DNA from: Volvox africanus
Lineage: Eukaryota > Chlorophyta > Chlorophyceae > Chlamydomonadales > Volvocaceae
Assembly (NCBI GenBank): GCA_030268105.1
Contig: BSDZ01000023.1
Location: 496,001-560,000, forward strand
Direction of reading: 5' to 3'
DNA: 64,000 nt
Shown piece by piece: positions 1 through 12,100 of the stretch (the stretch's first letter is position 1; every line of letters starts with the position of its first letter). The translations under genes were made by a program, and so were the position numbers. Under the pieces are notes generated by a model. The model did not search any database, had not been told where the DNA came from, and saw only the letters and a list, made by a program, of their open reading frames with translations.

Positions 1-2682
1 CAAGCGGTGGTGGTAGGCAGTGAGCTATGGCTGGTGGGAGGCTGGGACCCCTCGGCGCCGCCCGACACCCCTCAATTCCTCAATGACGTGTGGGTTCTGG
101 ATCTGCAGAGCAACCGTTGGACGCAGGTCGAGGTGGAAGCGGGGCAAGAGGGAGGAGAGGAGCTGGCCAGAATCAGCAGGTGACGTAATTCTGTGGGAAG
201 AACGTCTACAGTTCAAGGGAAGAACTCGGGATGCTGGATAAGTGTGATGTGGGAAAGCAGATACTCACTTGCCAGTACACAGTATCAGGCGCGGCGCATA
301 GGGGTGAATCAGAACGTTCAGGCGGCGGGGGCAATGTCTGACGTGTGTGTTTTGTTGAGAGATACGCCTTTCCGCCGTATTTGACAGGGGGTGAGAAGTG
401 GGAAAGACACGCGGTAGGACTGAAGGGGCTTGTAGGACTGAACGGGGGGAGGAGCAATTGCGATGAAAACTGTTATGTGTATGTGTAGGATAGGGGGTTA
501 CATCACCCGTGGCCACTAACCTGGCAGTCCCTACCTTCCCCGGTGTTTCGGGGCACCCTCATCCAGTCTCCCATGCCGACTTCTCCGAAATCAGTGGTTT
601 TCCCAGGTTCAGCACCCACCACCAGCATCCAGCGGAATATGCCGAATCAACTAAGGCGTCAACTCCGCTACTGGTCAGCTCGCAGGTCACTTTAATTGGG
701 GTCGTCACCGTCCATCGACATGGGGGCACCCTGCCCTTAACTTTAGGGTCTTTGGCCCGCTCCCGGTCGGGGTAGAACCTGGAACTCCAGGGGCATATTA
801 GTCGTGCCATAACAGTCGTGCCTAAACATATATACATGTGTGTATGTGTATGTGTACGTGTATATGTGTATGTGTATATGTGTATGTGTGAGATACCATT
901 CGCCCGCCCGCCTGAAATGTGAAGGAACCCCGCGACCTCAGATTCACAATGTTGGCACTCTCCGACGGTCGACTGCTGCTGCACACGCACCGTTGCGATG
1001 ACCACGTGCTGCTCCTGGACCCACGGGTCGGTGGGGCCGGCGACAAAGGGGCTTTGGCGATGGAGTCGGCAAATGCGGGAACGGCGACGGTAGAGAATAG
1101 CAACCGAGGACAGAAATCCCGCCGTCGGGTGATCCTAACCAAAGTCCCAGTGCACGGCGCGCAGCCGGGTAAGATTGCTTACCTAACAAAAATGCTTGCG
1201 CAGTCAAACGACCAACTAGTAAACCGCCAACCGCAGGTTGCGCCTGTAGCCCGGCATCTCGTGGCCTTCACTCCCTCACGGCTGCGGCTGCACCCATTCC
1301 GCATCTATCACAGCAGCATCAGAAGCAACGAGAAGGACGTGGACAGGCACAGGGCCTTCAAGCGCCTGCCGCTGAAGGCAAGGCGACCAGCGGCAACGAT
1401 ATTACGGCATTGTACCTGTACGGCGGCGCGCCTCAGTCGGGCCCTATGTTCGACGACCTGTGGCTCCTCGACTCGGGCTCCATGACCTGGCGGCAGCTGA
1501 GTCCTGAAGGCCGTACGCCCGCGGTAGGCCATCTCGGGTTGTTGGTACGGCAAGTGCGGTATTCCTGCGGGTAACGGGAAACTGTCCGCTACGGTCGTTC
1601 AGTCCCGAAGTCTTTCCTTAAGATGACTGATGACGCAGGGATTGACGATCCTATTCTCGTCAGATGGGTTTTAGGGTGTTTACGGTTTTAGGGTTTTACC
1701 AATATCATTATCGCTATTTTGCTTCACTCACTCCTTGCTGTGAATGTTCTGCATAACTTTATTTAATTACCATGAAAGTCCGTTTACACGGCGCGGGTCG
1801 CAATCTGCATTTTTGGCCGTAAGCACGTATTCGTATTGGCCAAAAAACAACGCGATGTATGTGTCGGAATTTCTACTCGCCGTCTGGTTTTCAAAAACAC
1901 GCACTCGTGTACTGGTAATGCTAATAATAATTGCGCTGCTTGCCCTTCTGTCCTTCGCACTACCTTGCTCCGTAACCCCGGTTAAGGCTCGGTGCTCCCA
2001 TGTAGCCGGAGCCATCAACGACAGTGATGGCGACGGCGGCGGCACTGCAGGCCGCTACCTCATCTTCATTGGAGGTTCCTATTACGCACGGCCTGGCCAG
2101 CTACAGCCCCTGGATGACGTCATCGTCTACGACACTCAGGTACATCATGTGTACATCGATCACCTTGCTGGGTACCCGTATTGTATCCGCACACCATTGA
2201 CCGTTGTGCGCACTTAACTACCCAACGGACCACCAAACGTCCGTCCGGGTGCGGTGCGTAATTCACGGTTTTCAGACCTCCCTGTGATGCGTTTGCGTGA
2301 CGACTATGTGCGTTAGAGTGAGTGTTTTGAATTTCAGGTTCTCCGCGCCTTTGGCCTTCGCTCCATTGTCCCAGTTCGGGCTCCTCGGCTAACAAATAGG
2401 ACGTAGCAACTGAGACTTTGCCAGGCGATTCCTCTTCCTCCTGGACTACAATACTCGCAGAGCAATCGTTGGTTGGAGGTGGAAATTGAAGGGCCACGGC
2501 CTTCCCCGCGCAACGCGGCCGTCATGGTGCCGTTACGGACTGAGGGCAGTAGCGGCGACGGTGGCGGCGGCAGCAGTGGCGGTGATCGGTTCGTACTGCA
2601 TGGCGGCTGGCGCCCGTTCACGGAGACATACGACGACACGTACATCGTGACGGTTACGGCTGCCATGGAAGGCGAGCGGTGA
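1..2682 (+). CDS. Kelch-repeat (beta-propeller) protein, 3' part
   Basis: Five exons in consistent phase: 1-179, 942-1168, 1237-1523, 1987-2139 and 2461-2682 (stop TGA at 2680-2682). The third exon could also start at 1379, because both acceptors keep the frame. The gene enters the window from the left, so the start is missing. The translation shows repeated Kelch blades: LWLVGGWDPSAP then LNDVWVLDLQSNRW; LYLYGGAPQSG then FDDLWLLDSGSMTWRQL; RYLIFIGGSYY then LDDVIVYDTQSNRWLEV; and a last RFVLHGGW blade. The GG pair followed about 20 residues later by a D-W/Y-x-x-D strand and a Trp is the Kelch signature. Such propellers bind proteins; no catalytic or BTB domain is visible in this part, so the partner is unknown. 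The second exon blade is degenerate. Family confidence is high; the exact third exon start is uncertain. Confidence 0.9.
470..735. repeat. Dispersed intronic repeat, copy A
   Basis: This stretch of Kelch intron 1 is clearly similar over its whole length to 49123-49410. Shared blocks include TCACCCGTGGCCACTA, CTCCGAAATCAGTG, GTTCAGCACCCACC and TCACCGTCCATC. Both copies follow a GT-rich start and are followed by TG/TATG simple repeats. No coding capacity is seen, so it is probably a short non-autonomous mobile element. Confidence 0.75.
831..892. repeat. TG/TATG microsatellite
   Basis: Imperfect TGTGTATG repeat in Kelch intron 1, downstream of the dispersed element. Confidence 0.85.
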
Positions 2683-5645
2683 AGCCAACATATGGAGGAA
2701 TTGATAGGAAGGGGGAGGAGGCGACGGATTATGTTGAGTCAGAAGAAGATGCAGTGACCGGAGGCGTACACGGAGCCGCCAAAGTGACATTTTCCCCACA
2801 ACCAACTCCACCCATGGTCATAGTGGGAGTCAGAGGAGCATGAACATACAATGAGCTTAAATTGATGGATCCAGCTGCCATAACTTTCTAAAGAAACTGC
2901 TGTGTACTTGGACATATAGGACCAAAAAATGGAGATTGAGTTGAGTTGGGACACAGATGCATGTAAGGGAAATCGCCAAGCAATATTTCAGATGTGCGCC
3001 AATATGGATGCTGGTGTAAAGATATGATAAAGCGAACGGAGGAGGAGGATTTTCTTGTTCTTGGGAGCTGAGGGTCGGTGTTGTTGTAATTGTTCCTGTG
3101 GTGGGTGTGACAGCCTATAACCAGCCTCCTGATACCAGCCTCCTGGGACTTCATTGTTCGTTCCCGCCCGATTGTAACATCCAAATGTCCAAGACAGTGT
3201 TCCCCGAGACTTGACCCCATGAACATGAATCTCAGATGGAATTCATGGAGCAGCACAGCAACCAGACTCGAGGGCGTGCGGGAAACGGGCAAGCATAGGA
3301 AAGGAAGCCGCATGAGTGAGGCATGTATGGGCGCCGCCTTTTGTCGTACATAGGAGGCTCATAGAGCGATAGGATTTTAAGTGGTCCGACTGTTCGGCTG
3401 GGAAGCCAAAATGGTGTGGTTAATGTGGCAGCCACATGGGACCTAGCCATCCAAATGGCCATTCGATTCTCGATTATCTATGCGCAATGAAGTGTAAAGT
3501 TTGATGAAATCGGTGCAATAGGAATTCACGAAACCCAAAGTTGTTTTCCTTCTTTCGGCCCGTTTCCGGTGGTGCGGTCAGATCCATCCAGATTTGGACG
3601 ACATGCATGTGCAAACCTTCATTCATTCATACCTCTAGACCCCCCGGCATGCCGCTGACTCTACACCAGAAACTCCCTTCCAATGATTTCATGCGTTTTA
3701 TTCTATCGCTGCCGAAATCGCAATCTGACCAGCACACACCGGCTGCAAATCGATTGAAGCGCATATAAGTCCATATTGCACATGAGCGTACAATCAGCCG
3801 GCCCGGCATCTCCCTGGAAACCTGGCAGTATAGTGAACCTCTGTTTATGAGACAAGTTGGACGGTTCGGTTGGGTCAAATGACACAGGCCATGTTACCTG
3901 TCACAGTAGGATAAAGACCGGACCGTTATGTACGCTTTCGCAGAGGGTGTTTGAGAGCGGCATCTGGATACTTTCCTAGCCGCATCTAGATATCATAGCT
4001 CCCCCCCCTCTTGACCGCATCTAGATACGGTCCCAGCTCCCCTCTTCACCGCATCTAGTGATAAACCTACGTAGCCGCATCTTGATATTGGAACAACCCC
4101 TGTTTACTGCATCTAGATACTTTCCTATTGTGCTAGTTGTGCTAATCTTGGGGTTTGGGACACCCGAAATCCCTGCCTGCCTACTACTGTGAAGATCGAG
4201 GCTGCCTTGAGTGTCCCCTCCAGCCTCATCTTTACACATTTAGATACCTTATCTGGGCTCCCCTTGGCGGCATCTGGGTACACAGAAGTCTCATCTAGAT
4301 GTCCAGCAGGCGGCACTTTGATATCCGGGCGGACCTCCTTAGTTGCATTTAGGTACCGAGAAGCCGCATGTAGATACCAAAGGCCCCCCTTTAGCCCCAT
4401 CTAGAGTTTTTGTGACTCGCATCTATGTATCCAGACTCCCCCTTACCCCCATCTAGCTAGCTAGATATTCTTTTCGTTGCTTCTAGAAATTCAGAACGCC
4501 CCCTTAAACAGCATCTAGACACGAAACGATGCTTTTTAGATACCCATATGGGGCCCCGTTTGGGATATTTATATGCAAGTAAAACGATTTCTACAGCCAG
4601 GTGCTTTACTGCATCTGAGACCTGTTGATCCCCTTTTGTGTCTGATTCTCACAAGAATCCTGCGCATTATATAGTCATTGGTGAAGGACCAAATTATGAA
4701 CCAGTCAACGTTGTCGAGAGCAATCGGTTTCTTTGGGTGATGCTGCCATTTCCTTATACCTACAGTTGCGGGGCCCCGTCCTGTCCCGTACACCTTGAAG
4801 CCGGGCTGCACTTGAGTATGGATTTCTTGCCCTTTAATGTGTGAATTGGGTCGTCGAAACGTTTCGACATGCCTTTTTACTCGCAACAATAGCTTGGCGC
4901 GTTCAATCTCGTGCGGGTTCGCCCGGCAACTCCTCGCCAAGCGCCGGGGAAGAGAGAGGTAACGGATTGCGCAAGCATGCAGCCTGCACATCAACCTTAG
5001 ACATGATGTTGTGATAAGTTTCTTCACATTAGAACAGGCACCTGAACGGGGACCCTGTGTGGCGTGACGCCGCCCTCAAGAGTCTAGATTCAACCTTCAA
5101 ACCCCTAATTTCCGGATAAATTCTATCGTCGCATTCCCCCTCACAACATGTCACGAATTGAGTCCCGAATCGGCATCCCGTGATAACATGGATGGTTATG
5201 TTGTGTAGACAAGCCGAGGTTTCGCACCGCCATCGGCCCATGCACAGTGAACTCTCTTAAAGCAATACAAATTTAATGATTGGAGAGATAATTATTACAT
5301 GTCATTTTGTGTTTTTGAGATTGAGGAAGGCAACGAACGAGAAACAGATATAATACGACCCAGGTCACAAGCATAAATTTTTCGGGAGAAAACATTTATG
5401 GGTATGAATGAAGCATATTTGAGCTACGTGCATCGTATAGGGTGCTTTGAGTGCATCTCCGACCCAAAGCCCAGTGCATTACATGTGCATTACATGAAGC
5501 AATGCAATTGCATGACCGTAAAAGGTTTCCCCAACCCCAAAGCTTCAATAAGTTTATTGGTGCATACATTTGCATAGACAGACCTCACTAGTATTTTGCA
5601 AGCAAGCTTACCTCGATTTTCCCAACAAACAAAGACAGCACTTCA
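2683..5645. other. Intergenic region, no supported gene
   Basis: Between the Kelch stop and the A20/AN1 start. It probably begins with the Kelch 3' UTR (TGTAA motifs occur near 3085 and 3173). The middle is a degenerate minisatellite. A 152-codon open frame on the minus strand (4569-5027) has no family signature and no splice partners, so I do not call it. Confidence 0.6.
3955..4620. repeat. Degenerate minisatellite with GCATCTAGATAC core
   Basis: The core GCATCTAGATAC followed by a C-rich tract recurs with drift about every 30-40 bases, for example near 3982, 4018, 4051, 4109, 4237, 4271, 4293, 4345, 4368, 4399, 4450 and 4512. About 15 units are recognisable. No coding potential is seen. 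Confidence 0.8.
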
Positions 5646-6229
5646 ATGGAGCGTGAGCAGGCGAGCTCTCCTCAGCTTTGTGAGACTGGCTGCGGCTTCT
5701 TTGCGTAAGTAGCCCTAAAGCGCAAATAAACATTCTCAATTCCGGTTGCGAAGCCCTACTCGCTTTTTGCCACATCGCATAAAGCGCTTTACCACAAACC
5801 AGCTACTTCGTATCCGCTGTTGGAACACCTCCTTATTGCAGGAACATTGGATGTGGGGGTCTCTGCAGTAAGTGCCATCGCGAGCTGGCACGGGCCGCTG
5901 CCGCGTCGCAACCTAAGCCGGCTGTGGAACAGTCGTTTGCCAAGTCAGCTCAAGAAACGCAGCCTGTTAATGAGCCTGCAGCGACGCCAGCGGCAGAGCC
6001 GAGCACTAGCGGTCCCGCGGATGCTGCCCCTAAGACGGCGACCCGATGCCTTGAGTGCAAGAAGAAGGTTGGGCTGACCGGTTTCAAGTGCAAGTGTGGA
6101 AACATCTTCTGTGGGCAGCACCGGTATGCAGAGAGCCACGACTGCCCCTTTGACTACAAGGGCGTTCACAAGGAGAAGCTTGCCAGCAGCAACCCCGTGG
6201 TGCAGGCAAGCAAGGTCCAGAAGATTTGA
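5646..6229 (+). CDS. A20/AN1 zinc-finger stress-associated protein (SAP)
   Basis: Two exons, 5646-5704 and 5842-6229, joined in phase, give 148 aa. The N-terminus carries an A20 finger, C-x3-C-x11-C-x2-C, starting CETGCGFF and ending LCSKC. The intron (GTAAGT...TTGCAG) splits this finger after GFF. After a Pro/Ala-rich linker comes a C-terminal AN1 finger, CLECKKKVGLTGFKCKCGN through HDCPFDY, with all zinc-binding Cys/His positions present. Plant and algal SAPs of this size and order bind ubiquitin and act in abiotic stress responses; that role is family knowledge, not shown here. The start is the only ATG before the A20 finger, and the intron is a typical 137-base one. Nothing looks broken. 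Confidence 0.94.
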
Positions 6230-7432
6230 GCATATGTGATACTTGGCATTGCTAAATAAATGGTTTGCTTGAGCGAAAGTGTCTGACGCATAACAGGACG
6301 CATGTCGCCACCGGCATGTCGTTGGCAGGTCGAGTGCAGGCCTTTACTCATTTTTAAGTGGAGGGACGAATGTAGTTTGTTAAGTTCCAGATAGCTCCTA
6401 GGGGGAAGGAGCTGATAATGTTGACGCAACGTTTACTGGAAGGGTGTGCCAAGTCATACGGCACGCGTGGCGTGGGTAGGTGTTGGAAGCGCTACGGCTT
6501 GTAAATCACGGCCTGCTCGCCTACTGTTGGGGATGTGCGCTCTTTGTATCTTACTTATTACCGCCAGTCCTGTAGGTTGAACATCTATCTACGTAAATTC
6601 CGCAGACCGTGTATCTCTCGTTTACGTGTTGTGTGCATTGTAAATGTTACGCCAACAAGCGTGAACATGTATTACGGAAGATGGCGCCTTTTCAATGTTC
6701 CAAGCGTTCCTTGTAAAGGGATGTTATATTAGGCGGAGTTTTCTCTAAGCATAGGACCCTTGTTACGGGTAACAAATCTTTGATAAATTTTAACATCGAC
6801 CTATTCCTATGGTAAATGAAGCTCTCCCAGAAAGTGGCGGGATACTTTGGTCACTAGTTGTACATGGAGCGAAATCTATCCCGTTTTTGGCATAACGTTG
6901 CCATGTGCCGTAATGTGCATGTATGCTTCCACGCATTCATGCACTGACTGCAGTGCCAGATTTCATTCGATTGTTGAGTAGGCTATTTTTATTATGCACA
7001 GATTGGGGACCCATGGAAGACGGGTTCGTTTTGCCGCGAAGATAGCCTGAAGACATGACATGAAATATTACAAGATTTGTAGGCATCTAGCCTTCAGCCC
7101 GTTGCAGCATGCGACACACGTGCCATTCGATGCAGGGTTAGACAAGGTAGTCAACAAGTATAGACACGTCAGATCGCTGGTCGTCGTCTCAACAATTCAT
7201 GAAAGCAAATCGGTACACGAGTGTCAGAAACAGGACATCTAGGCTGTTTGCCTGCGTCCGAAGAGGCCAATCACCTTAAAACAAGTCAGTGTAGCAAAAC
7301 CCCCGAGACCAGTCAATGAGAGGCGTCAATAACTTCAATGCCATCATTACGAAGTTTGCCGTAGGCCTATCAACCAGTCGAACAGTGCGCCGACCAACGT
7401 TCATGTGACTCAAATTGACCATTTCCTTTCTA
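6230..7432. other. Convergent intergenic region
   Basis: Lies between two genes that converge, so it should hold both 3' UTRs. TGTAA on the minus strand at 7070-7066 could serve the leftward gene. I see no coding sequence or repeats here. Confidence 0.5.
6500..6504 (+). promoter_or_regulatory. Possible TGTAA polyadenylation signal
   Basis: TGTAA lies 270 bases after the stop of the A20/AN1 gene, a usual distance for green-algal 3' UTRs. Confidence 0.4.
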
Positions 7433-9139
7433 CTACCGCTGCTGGCCCGCACCAGGCATACCTCCCTGCCCATCCGCACCCCGGGACAGCATCAACTGCA
7501 TGTCTTGCATGATGTTGGGCGCCACGCCACGTGCAGATCCAGGCGGTAGGAGGAACTGTTGCGCCGCAACCTGTGGGCGCGCTTGAGCCGCAGCCAGCGA
7601 TTGCAAGGCACCATAACCTCCCATTGCGGGATTCTGGCCCCATACTACTTGACCCTGCCAACCAGCCTGTCCAGCCAACGCGGCGTTCCCTGCAATGCCT
7701 GCAGCAGCAAGGTTGGCCTGCAAGCCCGCACCAGCTGCCCCTCCAACAGCATTACGAAGGCCAGCAGCACCCTGGGCGCCGAGCCCATACAGGTTGACAC
7801 CCGCCGCAGGAGCAGCAGCACGAGGTGCGGCGTTAAAGCCGCCTGCACCTGCAACACCGTACATGGCTGGGTTACCAGCGCCTCCCATTTGCACGTTAGC
7901 ACGTGCCCCGCCTCCAACACCGACCCCATAGTCACGATCCTGGTCGCTGGTTTTCCGCCGACGGCGAGCCCAGTTGGGAACCAGGTTAGCCTGGTCGTCT
8001 TCCTCTTCATCATCCTGAAATAGCAACGATGCACATACAACAAAGAGGCCATAACTTGGTCCAGTGACATCGGGTTCCCGTCTTAAAGAAAACAATCATC
8101 ATAGATCCGAATAGGGCTACACAATATGCCAACAAGCGATACACCAATAGAAAGCAACTCACCAGGGCACCAGCAAGCTCGGCGTAGTTAACACGGCGTG
8201 CACGTGCTGGCCGACCGCTTGCTGTGAGCTGCACAGGTGGCTCATATGAGGATGGGGCAGACTTGCGGCTTGGTGGTGCCACAGGCTTCGGCTGGGCACG
8301 TGCAGCAGCTGCTGCCGCAGCAACAGCAGCGGCGTTGTTCTGAGCCTTGGCGATAGCAGCGTTCATCTCGTATTGGCGTTGCTGTGCAGCAAGGATCTGC
8401 TGATTGAGATCGACGCTGCCGACACCAAGCCCCATACCAGCAACACCAAACTGAGCCAGGTTGGGTAAACCGCCCAAGCCCTGGAGGGCATTCATGCCCG
8501 CCGCGGCCACAGCCACGTTAGGAATGGCGTTTAAGGTGGTTGCGCCGCCCATGACGCTTGGGACCTTGTAATCAGCAGTGTCGAGGGTTTGCTGCTCGGG
8601 CTTGTAATAATTCTCTACCGCTGCCTTCTCCTCAACCCGATGCTGGTGATGCGTCATCTGGACGGGGAGTTGCATAGTGAGGACTTGCATCGGAGGCATC
8701 TTGGGTTGCTCCACCGGCGCGACTGGTGGGGGCGGTTCGGCAGTTACAGCTACCGCAGCCGCAGCGTCATCCGCCTCATCTCTGCAAGCGGAACGTGCCC
8801 AGTCAACTATCATAAGCGGAGAAATTTGCATCGCGAGCATATTTACAAACTGCTATACAACCCAACAAATCACATATTCATAAGGCTAAGCAGGTGGCAG
8901 GAACAGTGCAAGTTTCCAGAAAGTCAACTCGGATGACATCTTCGGCCATGACCAATACTATCTACATATTCCTATCAGTCTTACCCTTGAATGTTATCAG
9001 TTGCACGTGTGTTGTCCAGAGCTTCTGCAGAAGGGGCGCCAGCACCAACGACATCGGCGCCAGCACCATCGCCAGCCTCCTCCTCTGGCTCTTCCGACTC
9101 GCTTCGCCGCCTCTTGTTGGTACGCACTTCCTCACTCAT
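7433..9139 (-). CDS. Low-complexity, probably nuclear protein of unknown function
   Basis: Three exons on the minus strand, 9139-8985, 8781-8163 and 8014-7433, join in phase to give 451 aa. The start is MSEEVRTNKRRRSESEEPEE: a basic cluster (NKRRR) that could be a nuclear signal, then an acidic stretch. The middle is rich in Ala, Gln, Pro and Met. A conserved-looking block GRPARARRVNYAELAG sits at the end of exon 2, followed by an acidic DDEEEDDQ run and a second basic block WARRRRKTSD. The C-terminal 170 residues are Gly/Ala/Gln-rich. The R-x-x-R-x-V-N-Y-A-E pattern with an acidic run after it recalls N-termini of SNF5/Sfh1-type chromatin proteins, but no SNF5 domain is present, so this is only a weak hint. 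The gene itself is well supported by phase and composition; the function is unknown. Confidence 0.8.
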
Positions 9140-12100
9140 GGCCTTGAGCGTATGTAGACAGTGGCCAGGGGCCCGTCAGCTCTGCGTACGGACCTGAATC
9201 ACATTGTAAGAACGTCAGGAAAGCGGCCAGGAAAGGAAAGGAGTCAGCAAAGGATTCCATGTGAGGTCAAAGGATGGTCGATGCCCATTGCTTCTCGGTC
9301 AGAGGACTTAATGAAGGCTAAGCAGGACAAAAGTCGGTTTGGGGGGTGAGAGACTGGTCCACGTATTGTGAGCCTGCGCAACCGAACAACGTGCACCTAA
9401 AATTACTAGGAATAACGCCTGTAATTAAGCGGGCCAGGTCAAGTCATGCGGCCCGGCGCTGAAGTGCGCTTCCACCATCGGCAACCGAGTCTCAAAGGCC
9501 AGCTCCTAAATCATCCATAGGCAGACAAAAGCAAGCGACCGCGGCTTCAAAGAGCCCGTACGAGGACTGAAGGCAAAAATCGGCAGCATGCGACAGCAAG
9601 AGGAGAAGAATTAAGTCCCTCGGTCAAGCGGTCTCACTTGGCAGAGGCGGTTAAGTGCTCCGCTCTCCTGCTCCTTGGCTTCGCAAAGCCCTGCTGTAAG
9701 GCCAGCCTATGGTAGAAAGTAACAATCTAGGCCCACTTAGGGTGCTCAAAGATGCTCGGCTGATAGCTGGAGTATGCCCGGCTCGGTGGGCGGGGCAGTG
9801 ATGTTCACTTCTTTGGGCTTTGGTTCGACCTACGTCAAGAGTTAGAGGCGCTCACCGCTGCGTTAAGGAATAAGATGATACAAAGTAAGGTTGCGCTGGT
9901 CAGTCTTCAAAATATTGGCCATGCATGAGAGGAGAATGAAGGTAAACTTCAGCCCATCTGAAGGTCCAGGGAGGGACCGCCGGAAATTTTTGTGTTTGAC
10001 CTTGCACAACTCTGTGTCTTCGGCTAAGCACTAATTCCTCAAGCGAAGGATGCATTATCTGGATAGGAGGGCAGGGTCATACGGATGCTGATAATCACGG
10101 GCGGAGACGGTCTCGTTGCGACTTTCGGCATTTTCCACGGCGTCTGGGGCACCTATGCGCTAGGTTCCGCTCCTCCCGCATAAGCAGTTCGCTGTGACAT
10201 ATACGACCGTGACTAAAGGAGCGCTTTAGGCCATCCACGCTCGCCGTGTGGCGAACATCGCAACCGAATCAAACGGAGATCGCGGAGCCCTGTGTCCATT
10301 GTCGTTGTTAATCTTCTTAAACGCTCGGTCCTGTGTGTCTCTTGAATTGCACTGAGCCGTGTAGCGATCTTCAGTTGGCTGGGGAGTGCGTCTCTAGCTG
10401 GAGTGGTCTCCGGGTCGGTTGTAAGTACTTCTCCGCGTCGTGACGCCATTTCTTTCCCGGTCGTCCTTCTCCCCATAGCTCCTTTCATCATTCGTCTTGT
10501 TCTATATGCATTTACATTTGCCCAGCTTTCCATGGACTCCCACCGAGGCATCGTTGGAGTTGGATGGACGGATTTTGCACTCTTGATTATATTATCGCAT
10601 GCGCGCAAATCTCAGCAAGGGCTTGGATGGGTCGTTGAGTAGCGAGATGCAGGAGCACACGGTCGGGGCACTTACAACGGAAACCCTTAAGGTCAACGGA
10701 AAGCAGCGGGCGCAACACTTTTTGCGCGGTATCGTTCAGGATTTCAGCTCCGCTGTGCTTGCGGATTTTGGGCCTGGACCTCGATCGCAACCGCATGAGC
10801 TGTTCAATACCCTAAGACTTACCCGCCACGTCCTTGCTCATGCAGTAACGCATCCTCGGCCAATGAAAACCCTGTAATATAGGGCATGCATGAGACCGAA
10901 ATATAATCGGCTTTCGCTTAGCCCAACGCTCGACTCCCTGGCAGTCTTGCTACCCTGTGTGTTAGACTGGGCGATATCAGTCGGTCAACAAGGACCGTGC
11001 CCTGTAAGATATCATGATTTCCCATGATGGGGGCTCACAAACTTGTAGCTAGTCATCCGAAGGCCATTATCGCCTTCAAGCAACGATCTGCCCTCAAGCT
11101 GAGCAGCTTATGAGGAACAGACGCGAAGTCGTTCTTTCCTATCTCGCCCTCATAAATAACATAGCTATGGGCGGCAGGAAAAACGCATTGGTCAAACACA
11201 AGAAACGAAAACTACCGATTCATCAAGAGTCAATTAACCCCCCTGATGTCGCACTGCACTGCACCTTTTCGCCACGTGCTGATTTTAATTGCTGCAACCG
11301 GTTTCACCCGCTGCACATCCCACAATGCCGTTAGGGTTGCATAGACATCGAGGCCATGCCTCCCTGCCCTGGCGGATGACGACAGCAGACAGGGTATGTG
11401 TCAAGAACATGAACGCCAGGCACGTGCTTGACATTCAGGAGAAGTCGGTCTACGTTGAAGGAGGCCTCCAGACCCCGCAGATGTCTGGATTCCGAATTGA
11501 TCATGGGCAACTGACTGCATCGGTTCCATCGGCGCTCATCCTAATCCCTAACTGGGCTGGTGCACAAAAGCTGAAGATAAGAACTGCTGTGCTTTCACAC
11601 CAGCGTTCGGTTCATTGCCACAGCTCCTCCTCTGATCTTTTACGTCCAATGGCAAGTAACGGCTTCCGCAGGCTCTGGGCCACCCTCCCCTCACCCCGCT
11701 GTCCAGCTCTCATACCCTCTACGCTCTACTCACCTGCCACTATATTACGTCATTATCTTTCCGCCCCATATGATACATCAATCCCAGGGTAACGCAGCGC
11801 GTACCACCAAAACACGATTAACCAGCTTAGGAGGAGGATTCCACAACAGATGAGACAGATAAAGGACGCGGGAGCAGACGACCCAACTTGTGTCCCTAGC
11901 AAGGTTTGACCCAAGACAGCCGGAATGGCGGTGATCTGATTGTCGTATCATCACCTCGCGGGCTGTGAGCCATGCGTGCCGGACACACAGAGCTGTGTGG
12001 GTGCTAGCAGGGGCGGCCGGCCATCTTGCACGTTCACTTGTAAGCTGCGACGGGGGAGTTCAAATTCGAGGAAGCCTTGATGGCCGTGCCCCCGCCCAAA

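Noticed and set aside
4569..5027. 152-codon minus-strand open frame
   Set aside because: No recognisable family and no neighbouring exons; I cannot tell it from chance.
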